A stretch of 64,000 nt of DNA from Marisediminitalea aggregata (GTDB taxonomy: Bacteria > Pseudomonadota > Gammaproteobacteria > Enterobacterales > Alteromonadaceae). The stretch spans positions 616,439 through 680,438 of the forward strand of contig NZ_FQWD01000002.1 of assembly GCF_900129565.1 (NCBI RefSeq), in the 5' to 3' direction. Positions 1-9,953 of this stretch are shown here, one piece after another. Position 1 is the first letter of the stretch; each line of letters opens with the position of its first letter. Both the position numbers and the translations under genes were made by a program. The notes under the pieces are model-generated. The model made no database searches and had not been told where the DNA came from. It worked only from the letters and a program-made list of their open reading frames with translations.

Positions 1-96
1 ACCCAGCCAGGCACTGTGCTTGAAATGGAAATCAGCCGTAACGCGCGCACGATTACCATGCAGGTCACCGTCGCCGAACTGATGGTGCCTCAATAA
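1..96 (+). CDS. degS: C-terminal end of DegS-like periplasmic serine endoprotease (partial)
   Basis: The window opens inside a reading frame that runs 31 codons to a TAA at 94-96. The visible peptide (TQPGTVLEMEISRNAR, then QVTVAEL) resembles the last strands of the PDZ domain of DegS, and the protein ends just after it, as DegS does; DegP and DegQ continue into a second PDZ domain. DegS is the inner-membrane-anchored protease that cleaves RseA to start the sigma-E envelope stress response. The protease domain lies outside the window, so the call rests on the tail and on its position facing murA. Confidence 0.65.
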   Translation, partial: TQPGTVLEMEISRNARTITMQVTVAELMVPQ

Positions 97-133
97 CAGG
101 TTACGCACTTCGACTTTAAGATCACGGATAAAT

Positions 134-186
134 GTCATCCCGGCCCCCGAGCCGGGACCTTCTCAAAAAGGCCGCGATCTAAAAAC
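134..186 (+). repeat. Palindromic intergenic repeat, copy 1
   Basis: A 53-base unit starts GTCATCCCGG, has an inner palindrome CCCGGC/GCCGGG, and ends in CTCAAAAAGGCC followed by an A-rich stretch. It is repeated nearly unchanged at 271-322. It resembles REP-like elements and lies between the convergent degS and murA genes. Confidence 0.75.
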
Positions 187-214
187 CACAAACACTGCTA
201 AAGGGTCACTAAGA

Positions 215-244
215 TCCCGGATAAATGCTGCGCATTTTCCGGGA
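215..244. repeat. Palindrome between the two repeat copies
   Basis: TCCCGGATAAATGC is followed closely by GCATTTTCCGGGA, giving an imperfect hairpin with CCCGG arms. It looks like a third, diverged unit of the flanking repeat in the opposite orientation. Confidence 0.55.
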
Positions 245-270
245 CGACGGATATCGGATAAAAAAGAAAC

Positions 271-322
271 GTCATCCCGGACTTGTTCCGGGACCTACTC
301 AAAAAGGCCGTGATTTAAAAAC
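271..322 (+). repeat. Palindromic intergenic repeat, copy 2
   Basis: This is the second copy of the 134-186 unit. It has the same GTCATCCCGG start, a different palindrome centre (CCCGGA/TCCGGG), and the same CTCAAAAAGGCC tail. It ends 10 bases from the murA stop codon, so it would lie in the 3' untranslated region of murA. Confidence 0.75.
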
Positions 323-332
323 AGCCTCGCTC

Positions 333-1613
<1,281 letters not shown>

Positions 1614-1871
1614 TTACTGAGGAAGATTAAACTGACGCTCGCGTTGCCAGTCTTTTTCGGTAAAGGTTTTAATGGAAACGGCGTGCATAGAGCCGTCTGC
1701 AATAAATGGATTAAGGGGTGCGTAAACGAATTGCTGGCGCTTTACGCGACTCATGTCGGCAAAGGCATCGCTAACGGCAATGATGTTAAAGTGCGAACCT
1801 TCACCTTTCACGTACACTTCGGCAAGGTTCAGGCTGTCTTTTAAAAGGGTTTCTATTTCTTTGATGTCCAT
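1614..1871 (-). CDS. ibaG: BolA family protein IbaG
   Basis: This is a small (85-residue) BolA-fold protein. The GSHFNIIAVSDAF stretch, with His27, is the BolA-type helix-turn segment whose histidine can help bind a [2Fe-2S] cluster together with a monothiol glutaredoxin. IbaG proteins are linked to acid response and iron-sulfur handling. It sits 5 bases after mlaB and 18 bases before murA, its standard position in gamma-proteobacteria, which favours IbaG (YrbA) over BolA itself. Confidence 0.93.
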   Translation of the reverse strand: MDIKEIETLLKDSLNLAEVYVKGEGSHFNIIAVSDAFADMSRVKRQQFVYAPLNPFIADGSMHAVSIKTFTEKDWQRERQFNLPQ

Positions 1872-1876
1872 AGACT

Positions 1877-2188
1877 CTATTGCGATGGTGTGGCGTTCTG
1901 CACAGGCAGAAGCGCGTCGATTTCACTGATTTTCGCTAATTTAAGCATTTTTTCAGGAAGGTTGCACAGGGTTATTTTTATCCCTTGCGCACGGCCGTCC
2001 CGAATCGCATTAATTGTCCAGGCTAACCCGGCGCTGTCCACCCGCTCAACCTTTGCAAAATCAAAGGTACAGGCGCCAGCCTGACGGTAAGACTGCTTGT
2101 CGCTGCTGCTTAGCTGCGACCACCAGTCTTTGGTCAGGCTTTGGCGATCTAATGCGCCACTGAGGGTGATCAGGGTGCGCTCACTCAC
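1877..2188 (-). CDS. mlaB: MlaB, STAS-domain subunit of the phospholipid transporter
   Basis: This 103-residue single STAS domain has the typical VERVDSAGLAW segment (Asp51-Ser52 at the usual phosphorylation-loop position). MlaB binds the ATPase MlaF in the cytoplasm and stabilises the MlaFEDB complex, which moves phospholipids between the inner and outer membranes. Its start codon overlaps the mlaC stop by 4 bases (ATGA), indicating translational coupling. Confidence 0.9.
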   Translation of the reverse strand: MSERTLITLSGALDRQSLTKDWWSQLSSSDKQSYRQAGACTFDFAKVERVDSAGLAWTINAIRDGRAQGIKITLCNLPEKMLKLAKISEIDALLPVQNATPSQ

Positions 2189-2868
2189 GCTTTACTGCCT
2201 TTTCCGGAAATATCATCCAGACTCTTCAGTTGCATAGGCTTTTCAATACGCTCGCGCATGATTTCGATTACTTTGTCGATACCTTCAGTACGGATGATTG
2301 GCTCGTATTGTCTGATTTCGTTCTGCAGCATGCTAATGCCTTCGGCCACCATATCGTAGGCTTTCCATTCATCGGCTTTGCCGCTCTTGCGAACTTTAAA
2401 CGCAACACTGATATCCGGACGTTTGCCATCGCGGATCACGGCGCGAATGGTTGCGCTTTTATCGCCGTCAAAGTCCTGCTCAGGCGCGAATATAACTTCC
2501 TGTTCGTCATAGTAGCTCAGCGCATCTGCGTAGCTGGTGATCAGGTACTGACGAAATACGCGAATGTACTCAATCAGCTTTTCTTTGTCGGCTTTTTTAA
2601 AGTCGAAGTGCTTACCTAATACCTTAAATGCACTGTACTGATAATCAATGTAAGGGAGTAATTCTTCTTCCATGATGGTGCGCAGCAGTTCCGGATTTTC
2701 TTTTATCTGCGCTTTGGAATTTTTCATACGCTCAAAAGTACGGTTCCCGACCTGTTCAACCATGGTATAGGGATTACGCGTATCAATTTCAGCCTGCTGT
2801 GCAGCGGCGGGAAACACCATCATTAATAAGCAGGTAAAAATAACGCCTAACTTGATTTTCAACTTCAC
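2185..2868 (-). CDS. mlaC: MlaC, periplasmic phospholipid-binding protein
   Basis: This 227-residue protein begins with a Sec signal peptide (hydrophobic core about residues 8-20, ending AAAQQ). The body is an MlaC/Ttg2D domain (TMVEQVGNRTFERM at the start, YADALSYYDEQEV in the middle). MlaC shuttles phospholipids across the periplasm between MlaA at the outer membrane and MlaD at the inner membrane. It is 51 bases downstream of mlaD, the widest gap in the operon. Confidence 0.95.
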   Translation of the reverse strand: MKLKIKLGVIFTCLLMMVFPAAAQQAEIDTRNPYTMVEQVGNRTFERMKNSKAQIKENPELLRTIMEEELLPYIDYQYSAFKVLGKHFDFKKADKEKLIEYIRVFRQYLITSYADALSYYDEQEVIFAPEQDFDGDKSATIRAVIRDGKRPDISVAFKVRKSGKADEWKAYDMVAEGISMLQNEIRQYEPIIRTEGIDKVIEIMRERIEKPMQLKSLDDISGKGSKA

Positions 2869-2919
2869 TCTCCTAACTAGATTTCTTGCGACTTACTTAC
2901 CAGACCGGTTAAGCAAGTA

Positions 2920-3390
2920 TTATTCTTCACTACTGCGGCTGAACAGAAACTGACCGATGAGTTCTTCCAGCACTAATGCCGAACTGGTGTCTTCGATATA
3001 GTCACCGTCGGCCAGATTCTCAACCCCATCAATGGTAAATCCGGGTTCAAATCCGATATATTGCTCTCCCAGCAAGCCCGAAGTCAGAATTGACGCCGAA
3101 CTGGTCTCAGGAAACGCGTTGTATTCAGCCTGAATGGTCAGTTCTACAACCGGACTGTAGTCATCACTGTCCAGTTTAATACTGCTTACACGGCCAATTG
3201 TTACGCCACCGACTTTCACGGGTGAACGCACTTTTAATCCGCCAATATTGTCGAATTTGGCATACAGGGTATAAGTATCACCATCAGTTACCACTGTTTG
3301 ATTGGCGACTTTTAGCGCCAGTAATAACAAGGCGGCAATGGTCATTAATACAAATACGCCGACCATTAATTCCGTTTTATATCGGTTCAT
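2920..3390 (-). CDS. mlaD: MlaD, MCE-domain subunit of the phospholipid transporter
   Basis: One N-terminal membrane helix (about residues 8-28) is followed by an MCE domain (YTLYAKFDNIGGLKVRSPV, then GGVTIGRVSSIKLD). MlaD forms a hexameric ring in the periplasm on top of MlaE and receives lipid from MlaC. At 156 residues it is shorter than the E. coli protein (183), mostly at the C-terminal tail. It lies 14 bases after mlaE. Confidence 0.95.
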   Translation of the reverse strand: MNRYKTELMVGVFVLMTIAALLLLALKVANQTVVTDGDTYTLYAKFDNIGGLKVRSPVKVGGVTIGRVSSIKLDSDDYSPVVELTIQAEYNAFPETSSASILTSGLLGEQYIGFEPGFTIDGVENLADGDYIEDTSSALVLEELIGQFLFSRSSEE

Positions 3391-3404
3391 TACGTTACTT
3401 TCCC

Positions 3405-4181
3405 CTACTCGATACCAAACATCAGGGCGGTAAGCACAAAGTCCAGCCCCAAAACTGCTAATGATGAGAACACCACGGTTTGCGTGGTGGCCTGACTGAT
3501 ACCTTCGGAAGTAGGTATCGAATCATAACCTTTAAATATGGCAATCCAGGTCACAACTAAGGCAAAGACGAGGCTTTTTATGACCCCATTTATGACATCT
3601 TTGTCCCAATCAACCGTTGATTGCATGATTGACCAGTAGCTGCCTGCATCGACACCTAACCAGTCGACGCCCACTAAATGGCCGCCCAAAATACCTACTG
3701 CCGAGAAAATCAGTGCCAGCATTGGCATCGACAACATCCCCGCCCAAAAACGCGGTGCTACCACTCTGCGCAGCGGATCAACCGCCATCATTTCTAAACT
3801 GCTCAACTGTTCGGTGGCTTTCATTAAACCAATTTCAGCAGTCAGTGCTGAGCCTGCCCGACCGGCAAACAGTAACGCGGTTACTACGGGTCCCAGTTCG
3901 CGGAGCAATGACAACGCCACCATAGGGCCAAGGCTGCCTTCAGCACCGTAGTCGGTCAGAATGGTATAGCCTTGCAAGGCCATTACCATGCCAATAAACA
4001 AACCTGACACAATAATAATGGCCAGCGACTGCACACCTACCACGTAAACTTGCTTAATGGTCAGTGGAATATTTTTTATGCTGGGCGGTGCAATCAACGC
4101 ACCAAACAACATCAGGCCTGCTCGTCCTGTCGCGCTGACACGGTCAAGCGTAGTGCGCCCGATTTGACGAATCCAATTCAA
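3405..4181 (-). CDS. mlaE: MlaE, permease of the phospholipid transporter
   Basis: This 258-residue MlaE/YrbE permease has about five to six membrane helices. The conserved core [20 protein letters not shown], followed by [13 protein letters not shown], is the family signature at the ATPase-coupling surface. It forms the inner-membrane dimer of MlaFEDB. Its start overlaps the mlaF stop by 4 bases. Confidence 0.96.
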   Translation of the reverse strand: MNWIRQIGRTTLDRVSATGRAGLMLFGALIAPPSIKNIPLTIKQVYVVGVQSLAIIIVSGLFIGMVMALQGYTILTDYGAEGSLGPMVALSLLRELGPVVTALLFAGRAGSALTAEIGLMKATEQLSSLEMMAVDPLRRVVAPRFWAGMLSMPMLALIFSAVGILGGHLVGVDWLGVDAGSYWSIMQSTVDWDKDVINGVIKSLVFALVVTWIAIFKGYDSIPTSEGISQATTQTVVFSSLAVLGLDFVLTALMFGIE

Positions 4182-4978
4182 ACCTCTTCTCCCAACATAC
4201 TTTCCTGTAACGACGGTGCCGGGTAATGGAACGGTACAGGACCATCAGCCTCACCACGCAAAAACTGTTGTACCAACTCAGAGTCGCTGTGTTTAATTTG
4301 TTCTGCGGTCCCTTCACCAATAATGCGTTTGTCTGCCAGAATGTATATGTAATCAGCGATGGTCAGTACTTCTGTTACATCGTGGGTTACCACAATACTG
4401 GTTAGGTTAAGCGCATCATTTAATTCGCGAATGAGTTTAACCAGCACGCCCATAGAGATCGGGTCCTGTCCGGCAAACGGTTCGTCGTACATAATGAGAT
4501 CCGGGTCCAGCGCAATTGCCCTGGCCAATGCAGCACGGCGCGCCATACCACCCGACAGTTCACTGGGCATTAACTGAGCTGCACCGCGCAGTCCTACTGC
4601 TTGCAACTTCAACGATACAATAGTCGCAATAACCGACTCTGACAGTTTGGTATGCTCCCGCAACGGGAACGCTACATTATCGAACACCGACATATCGGTA
4701 AACAACGCGCCACTTTGAAACAACATGCTCATACGACGGCGGGTCTGATACAACTCGCGGCGCGACATATTCACAATCGAGTCACCGTCAAACGTTATAT
4801 CGCCACTATCGGGCTGCAACTGCCCGCCAATCAACTTTAATAGCGTGGTTTTACCAATACCACTAGGGCCCATTACCGCGGTAATTTTGCCCTTTGGCAC
4901 CCGCAATGACACACCGTCATAGATAACGCGCTCTCCGCGGGAAAAGGTCATATTGTCTACGTTGACTAAATAGTCCAT
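4178..4978 (-). CDS. mlaF: MlaF, ATP-binding subunit of the phospholipid transporter
   Basis: This ABC ATPase drives retrograde/anterograde phospholipid traffic through MlaE. It shows Walker A (GPSGIGKTT), signature ([10 protein letters not shown]), Walker B ([12 protein letters not shown]) and switch His (VVTHD). The frame is open upstream to 5098, but the chosen ATG at 4978 gives 266 residues (E. coli has 269) and the protein begins [12 protein letters not shown] as the family does; an AGGA lies about 12 bases upstream. The extra 40 upstream residues look like untranslated leader. It is the first gene of mlaFEDCB-ibaG-murA. Confidence 0.94.
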   Translation of the reverse strand: MDYLVNVDNMTFSRGERVIYDGVSLRVPKGKITAVMGPSGIGKTTLLKLIGGQLQPDSGDITFDGDSIVNMSRRELYQTRRRMSMLFQSGALFTDMSVFDNVAFPLREHTKLSESVIATIVSLKLQAVGLRGAAQLMPSELSGGMARRAALARAIALDPDLIMYDEPFAGQDPISMGVLVKLIRELNDALNLTSIVVTHDVTEVLTIADYIYILADKRIIGEGTAEQIKHSDSELVQQFLRGEADGPVPFHYPAPSLQESMLGEEV

Positions 4979-5574
4979 GCTTTTTTGAAATTCCTGTTGC
5001 TGACTGACAATGCCCAACGGGCGATTTTCAGTCCAGAGGCCACATCCCAGCCTTTTTGTGGGATTGTACGCTGTTTCGGCGTTATCCTCTAAACACAAAT
5101 ACGTTACAATTTATAACTAACGGGCTTTCCGCAAATTATCGTCTAAACTTGTTATACGGTCTGTATGAAAGATCCGGTTTTCTCATTCGAAATCCTCGAA
5201 TCAACACAAACCGGCACAGCATACTCATAGCTTACAGTTTACCGGGAAACAAAAGTAAACCGTTAGTCTTCGAACGGCGACAGATCGCCCTACTTACGGT
5301 CTACGCCTTTTGTCATCTGCGCTGGCTACACCCGACGGTTAAGCATTGAACGGGAAATACTGGCGATTCTCGCATTCAACTAAAGTCTATCACAGCCATT
5401 TGCGATTACATACATTCATGTAGGTATATATCGTAAATAGATGTAACAGATGGGTAAATTGTCACCACATGTTCCCATAGGACCAGAGAAAGCGAATATT
5501 TCTCCCCGGCGAAGCATAGGAATAGCGCTTTTTTTTTGCGAGAATACCCTTTTTAGCGCAATGCAGGACTTAGC
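4979..5574. other. Divergent intergenic region between mlaF and caxA
   Basis: These 596 bases separate two divergent operons, so both promoters should lie here. No convincing gene was found: the open frames present show no recognisable protein. An imperfect hairpin at 5399-5437 (TTTGCGAT and ATCGTAAA arms, with inner TACAT/ATGTA) is the most visible structure. A ribosome-binding AGGA at 5565-5568 serves caxA. No promoter pair could be fixed by eye. Confidence 0.5.
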
Positions 5575-6531
5575 GTGGTAACACAAATAGCCATTTTCCT
5601 GGTCGGACTCGGTGTACTCAGTTGGAGTGCAGACAAGTTTGTATACGGTGCGTCAGCACTGGCCAAGAACATTGGTATCTCCCCCATGATGATTGGGTTA
5701 ACCATTGTGGCAATGGGCTCGTCCGCGCCAGAAATAGTAGTGTCTGCGGTCGCCTCTATGAGTGGTAACCCCAATACCGCGGTAGGCAATGCGTTAGGGT
5801 CCAACATTACCAACATTGGCCTAGTACTGGGTATCACTGCCCTGATTAAGCCGCTACTGGTATCGTCTACCACGTTAAAGCGCGAATTCCCGGTGCTACT
5901 TGCGGTAAATATTATTGCGGTCTACTTCCTGTACGACGGTGAACTGAGTTCCCGCGAAGGTATCATTCTGATCCTGCTGTTCATTTTCGTTTTAGCTGGC
6001 ATGGCGTGGATTTCCCTGCTAGTGGAAAAAGGCGATCCGCTGATGTCAGAGACATCCGATGAAATTCCCTCCGAAGTGGAAACGGGCAAAGCCGTAATGT
6101 GGATTGGTGTAGGCCTTGTATTATTGCCGCTGAGTGCACAATACATGGTGGACTCAGCCGTTTTTATAGCTCGCTACTTCGGCATCAGTGACTTAATTAT
6201 TGGCTTAACCATCATTGCACTGGGTACAAGTTTACCTGAACTGGCCGCCAGTGTGGCAGGCGTGCTCAAAGGCGAAGACGACTTAGCGCTGGGCAACGTA
6301 ATTGGTTCTAATATTTTTAACTTACTGGCGGTGCTGGGAATGCCCGGTCTTATTGCGCCGGGAATTCTGGACGAACAGGCCGCCAACCGCGATGCCTACG
6401 TCATGCTGGGTATGACTTTATTGCTGCTTACATTCAGCTTCAATTTCAGGGGTACCCGCCAAATTAATCGCATAGAAGCCACGCTATTAGTGCTAAGCTT
6501 TCTGGCGTATCAGTATTGGTTATTCGCATAA
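5575..6531 (+). CDS. caxA: CaxA-type sodium/calcium exchanger family membrane protein (YrbG)
   Basis: This 318-residue CaCA-family antiporter has about ten membrane helices. Both alpha repeats are clear: GSSAPEIVVSA with GNALGSNITNIGLVLG (about residues 48-86), and GTSLPELAAS with GNVIGSNIFNL (about 217-255). These acidic and asparagine residues bind cations in the family. The GTG start is preceded by AGGA at 6-base spacing. The product likely exchanges Ca2+ or another cation across the inner membrane. In many gamma-proteobacteria it heads the kdsD-kdsC-lptCAB operon, as here; the stop overlaps the next start. Confidence 0.9.
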   Translation: MVTQIAIFLVGLGVLSWSADKFVYGASALAKNIGISPMMIGLTIVAMGSSAPEIVVSAVASMSGNPNTAVGNALGSNITNIGLVLGITALIKPLLVSSTTLKREFPVLLAVNIIAVYFLYDGELSSREGIILILLFIFVLAGMAWISLLVEKGDPLMSETSDEIPSEVETGKAVMWIGVGLVLLPLSAQYMVDSAVFIARYFGISDLIIGLTIIALGTSLPELAASVAGVLKGEDDLALGNVIGSNIFNLLAVLGMPGLIAPGILDEQAANRDAYVMLGMTLLLLTFSFNFRGTRQINRIEATLLVLSFLAYQYWLFA

Positions 6532-7508
6532 TGACAACGACAAACGCACAATTTATTGCCTCCGGCAAACAGGTAGTGGATATCGAACTTAACGCTATCG
6601 CCGCACTCAGCAGCAAGCTGGACGAACATTTTGCCAACGCCTGTAATTTGCTTATGCAGTGCAACGGAAAAGTCGTCGTAAGCGGGATGGGGAAATCGGG
6701 GCATATTGGCAATAAAATTGCCGCTACGCTGGCCAGTACCGGCACACCCGCCTTCTTCATGCACCCGGGTGAAGCAAATCACGGCGACCTCGGCATGCTG
6801 GCACCCAACGACGTACTCGTGGCTATTTCCAATTCCGGCGAAACCGGCGAGCTACTGAACCTGCTGCCCGTAGTCAAACGAATGAATGTGCCGGTCATAG
6901 CGATAACCAACCGGGCAGACAGCACGTTGGGCAAACACGCTGATGTTGTGCTGGATATTGGCGTCGAGCAGGAAGCCTGTTCACTGGGACTGGCACCGAC
7001 CACCAGCACCACGGTTACCCTGGTTCTGGGCGACGCACTTGCCGTTGCACTGCTGGATGCCAAAGGCTTCACGTCCGACGACTTTGCGTTATCTCACCCC
7101 GGTGGAAGCCTGGGCAGAAAGTTGTTGCTCACCGTAGACGATATTATGCTGAAGGGCGACGAAATCCCGTTGGTAAGCGCCGAAGCGACGATCACACAAG
7201 CGTTGCTGGAAATCTCCAAAAAAGGGCTGGGACTTACCGGCATCGTTGACGACAACCGAAGCCTGCTCGGGGTGTTTACCGATGGGGATTTGCGTCGCTT
7301 ACTGGATGCCAGGGTCGATATTCATACTACCCGGGTAGCCGAGGTCATGACCACCGGTTGTAAAACCTCACAAGCCGGGGAACTTGCTGTCGAAGCCTTG
7401 AATCTAATGGAAAACTACAAAATCAGTGCGTTGCTTGTTGTGAATGAACACAAACAGCCTATTGGCGCTTTTAATATGCACATGCTGTTAAAAGCCGGAG
7501 TGATTTAA
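6531..7508 (+). CDS. kdsD: D-arabinose 5-phosphate isomerase
   Basis: KdsD converts ribulose 5-phosphate to arabinose 5-phosphate, the first step of KDO synthesis for LPS. The protein has an N-terminal SIS sugar-isomerase domain (VVVSGMGKSGHIGNKIAATL, ISNSGETGELL, SHPGGSLGR) and two C-terminal CBS domains. The ATG at 6531 shares bases with the caxA stop (TAATG), giving 325 residues, close to E. coli KdsD (328). A TTG 15 bases upstream is in frame but less likely. The gene is followed by another TAATG junction with kdsC. Confidence 0.95.
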   Translation: MTTTNAQFIASGKQVVDIELNAIAALSSKLDEHFANACNLLMQCNGKVVVSGMGKSGHIGNKIAATLASTGTPAFFMHPGEANHGDLGMLAPNDVLVAISNSGETGELLNLLPVVKRMNVPVIAITNRADSTLGKHADVVLDIGVEQEACSLGLAPTTSTTVTLVLGDALAVALLDAKGFTSDDFALSHPGGSLGRKLLLTVDDIMLKGDEIPLVSAEATITQALLEISKKGLGLTGIVDDNRSLLGVFTDGDLRRLLDARVDIHTTRVAEVMTTGCKTSQAGELAVEALNLMENYKISALLVVNEHKQPIGAFNMHMLLKAGVI

Positions 7509-8062
7509 TGAATACGGTTGATACCCTTTACGGCCCAATGGCACTTAAACAATTTAAGCAATTACGCACGTTGCGACTGCTGGTATGTGATGTAGACGGC
7601 GTGTTCTCAGACGGGCGCATCTATCTTGGCAACGACGGTGAAGAACTCAAGGCCTTCCACACCCGCGACGGCTATGGCATAAAGGCATTGATTAACGCCG
7701 GTGTTGAAGTGGCGGTGATAACCGGCCGTACGTCGGCCATCGTAGCGAATCGCATGAAGTCTCTCACCGTTCAGCATATTATCCAGGGCGAGGAAAACAA
7801 AACGGATGCCCTTGCTACTCTCATGAAACAGTTAAATGTAAAACCGCAGGACGTTGCTGCCATTGGCGACGATATGCCCGACACCGGTATGTATCAGCAC
7901 GCTGCCATTAAAATTGCGGTTAACGACGCGCATCCGCAAGTGAAGCAACAAGCCAACTGGATCACCACGTTACCCGGTGGATTTGGGGCAGTCAGGGAAG
8001 TCTGCGACACCATTTTACAAGCCAAAGATAAGCTGAAAGGCATTCTTGGGGCCAGCGTATGA
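7508..8062 (+). CDS. kdsC: KDO 8-phosphate phosphatase
   Basis: This HAD-family phosphatase removes phosphate from KDO 8-phosphate to give KDO. The motif LVCDVDGVFSDG carries the nucleophile Asp28 and general acid Asp30; VITGRTS is motif II, and GDDMPD is the Mg-binding motif IV. At 184 residues it is the short, cap-less C0 type that works as a tetramer. It overlaps kdsD by one base (TAATG) and lptC by four (ATGA). Confidence 0.96.
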   Translation: MNTVDTLYGPMALKQFKQLRTLRLLVCDVDGVFSDGRIYLGNDGEELKAFHTRDGYGIKALINAGVEVAVITGRTSAIVANRMKSLTVQHIIQGEENKTDALATLMKQLNVKPQDVAAIGDDMPDTGMYQHAAIKIAVNDAHPQVKQQANWITTLPGGFGAVREVCDTILQAKDKLKGILGASV

Positions 8063-8622
8063 ACCGCTTGGGCCTGATCATTGCCAGTTTGTTTATACTG
8101 GCGTTGGTGTTGTATTTACCCGGCTTTTTGGAAGAGCCGCCGGTACAGGTGCTGGATGAAGACGCCCGGGCACTCACACCGACATATCAGGCAAGAAACC
8201 TGACAACCACTATTTACGACGAACAGGGTAATCGCATTCAGCAGGTTTTCTCGTCGCACATGGAGCATTATCAGTTTTTAGGCTTTGTGCTCTTCCAGGC
8301 TCCGCAATATACTATCTACCAGGAGACCAACGAGCCGCCCTGGCAAGTCGTCGCCAGTGAAGGCACACTGTACGACAACAACATGATCCAATTAGAAAAT
8401 GATGTGGTGATTGTGAGTAAGAACCCGGAAGACTTTGTGCAACGGGTGGAAACCGATTATCTGGAAATAGATCTGGACAAACAGTCCATGGTGTCAGAAG
8501 CTCATGTTGAAATCTCCGGGCCTGACTTTCTTATTCAAAGCAACGGATTAAAAGCCGACCTGCTGAATAAAACATATGAGTTAAACCAACATGTACAAAC
8601 CACTTATCAGCCTGCTAACTAG
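8059..8622 (+). CDS. lptC: LptC, LPS transport protein
   Basis: This 187-residue bitopic inner-membrane protein has one N-terminal helix (about residues 6-23) and a periplasmic beta-jellyroll. It accepts LPS from LptB2FG and passes it to LptA. Family features include the segments VASEGTLYDNN and VQRVETDYLEIDL. Its start overlaps kdsC by 4 bases, and its last 32 bases overlap lptA in another frame. Confidence 0.92.
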   Translation: MNRLGLIIASLFILALVLYLPGFLEEPPVQVLDEDARALTPTYQARNLTTTIYDEQGNRIQQVFSSHMEHYQFLGFVLFQAPQYTIYQETNEPPWQVVASEGTLYDNNMIQLENDVVIVSKNPEDFVQRVETDYLEIDLDKQSMVSEAHVEISGPDFLIQSNGLKADLLNKTYELNQHVQTTYQPAN

Positions 8623-9160
8623 CGCGACGCTGGCATTCATTGCAACCAGCGCCACTGCCGAGCAGTCGGATTTTAAAAAGCCGATTGAGCTCAAAGCCGA
8701 GTCGCAGTTCTTAGACGGAAAAAACAAAAAGTCCGTTTTTATCGACAATGTACAAATAGTTCAGGGCAGTCTGAACATTCTGGCTGACCGGGTTGAGGTA
8801 GAAGCCACCGAAGGAAAAGGAAAAGAGGTTTTTTCCGCTACCGGTAAGCCAGCGGTGTACCGCCAGAAGCTCGATGATGGTCGTACCGTAGAAGCCCGCG
8901 CGTTTGAAATTCGCTATGAAGTTAGCAGCCGCACGATTTCCCTGAACGGGCAGGCTGAACTGATTCAGAACAGCTCCGTCGTAAAAGGCGACTCCATTGT
9001 GTACAACATGGAAAAAGAGCAGCTTATGGCTAAAGGCGATGGCAGCGGCGATGGCCGGGTTACAACGGTATTCAGTACCGAAACCATTGACGCCATTAAG
9101 CAAGACAAAAAGCCCAAGAAGCCAACGCCCGACAACGACGACCAGGAAGAGCCGCGCTAA
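8591..9160 (+). CDS. lptA: LptA, periplasmic LPS transport protein
   Basis: This 189-residue protein has a signal peptide (cleavage likely after ATSATA, about residue 23) and an OstA-type jellyroll ([44 protein letters not shown]). LptA oligomers form the periplasmic bridge from LptC to LptD. The C-terminal tail is rich in Lys, Pro, Asp and Glu. The start lies 32 bases inside lptC; the end shares TAATG with lptB. Confidence 0.95.
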   Translation: MYKPLISLLTSATLAFIATSATAEQSDFKKPIELKAESQFLDGKNKKSVFIDNVQIVQGSLNILADRVEVEATEGKGKEVFSATGKPAVYRQKLDDGRTVEARAFEIRYEVSSRTISLNGQAELIQNSSVVKGDSIVYNMEKEQLMAKGDGSGDGRVTTVFSTETIDAIKQDKKPKKPTPDNDDQEEPR

Positions 9161-9885
9161 TGGCTACCCTTACTGCTAAACACCTGGCTAAGTCCTATAA
9201 ATCCCGTCAGGTTGTAAGGGATGTAAGTGTAGAAGTCTCTACTGGCCAGATTGTGGGTTTACTTGGCCCCAACGGTGCAGGTAAAACCACGACCTTTTAC
9301 ATGATTGTGGGTTTGGTACCGCTGGATAAAGGCGATATTCGCATCGGCGATATGGACCTGACACGCCATCCTATGCACGAACGTGCCCGCCACGGTATTG
9401 GCTATTTACCGCAGGAAGCGTCGATCTTCCGCAAGCTCAGCGTGTTCGACAACATCATGGCCATTTTGCAGACCCGTAAAGATTTAAATGCAGAGCAACG
9501 GCAAAATGAAGCCGATGCCTTGCTTGATGAATTCAATATTAACCATATACGTAATAGTACAGGGATGAGTTTGTCGGGAGGAGAACGCCGCCGTGTAGAG
9601 ATTGCCCGGGCGCTGGCCGCTAACCCGAAGTTTATTTTACTGGATGAACCCTTTGCAGGTGTTGACCCAATTTCGGTTAATGATATAAAGAAGATCATTC
9701 AGCATTTACGCGACCGAGACATCGGTATTTTGATCACCGATCACAACGTGCGCGAAACCCTTGATGTATGTGAAAAAGCGTACATAGTGAGTCAGGGTGA
9801 ACTTATTGCACAAGGCACCGCTGAACAGGTTTTGAGTAATCAAAAAGTGAAGGATGTATACCTGGGTGAGCAATTCAGGCTATAG
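9160..9885 (+). CDS. lptB: LptB, ATPase of the LPS exporter
   Basis: LptB is the cytoplasmic ATPase of LptB2FGC, which extracts LPS from the inner membrane. Walker [10 protein letters not shown], signature SLSGGERRR, Walker [15 protein letters not shown] and the switch His in [11 protein letters not shown] are all intact. The 241-residue length matches E. coli. lptF and lptG are not in the window; as in most gamma-proteobacteria they must be encoded elsewhere. Confidence 0.97.
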   Translation: MATLTAKHLAKSYKSRQVVRDVSVEVSTGQIVGLLGPNGAGKTTTFYMIVGLVPLDKGDIRIGDMDLTRHPMHERARHGIGYLPQEASIFRKLSVFDNIMAILQTRKDLNAEQRQNEADALLDEFNINHIRNSTGMSLSGGERRRVEIARALAANPKFILLDEPFAGVDPISVNDIKKIIQHLRDRDIGILITDHNVRETLDVCEKAYIVSQGELIAQGTAEQVLSNQKVKDVYLGEQFRL

Positions 9886-9953
9886 TTAAGGTAAACATGA
9901 AAAAGCTTGATGCGTTACCCCATCCAATAACAGGGCGTTAAGAAAAGAAGTAG

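Noticed and set aside
4979-5098. 40-residue N-terminal extension of MlaF
   Set aside because: The extension has no family resemblance and the ATG at 4978 gives the normal MlaF start and length.
5056-5349. 98-codon plus-strand frame in the mlaF/caxA gap
   Set aside because: No ribosome site, no recognisable protein pattern, and it overlaps the mlaF leader region.
8591-8622. Frameshift or misassembly at the lptC/lptA overlap
   Set aside because: Both proteins have complete, normal ends, so the overlap is natural.
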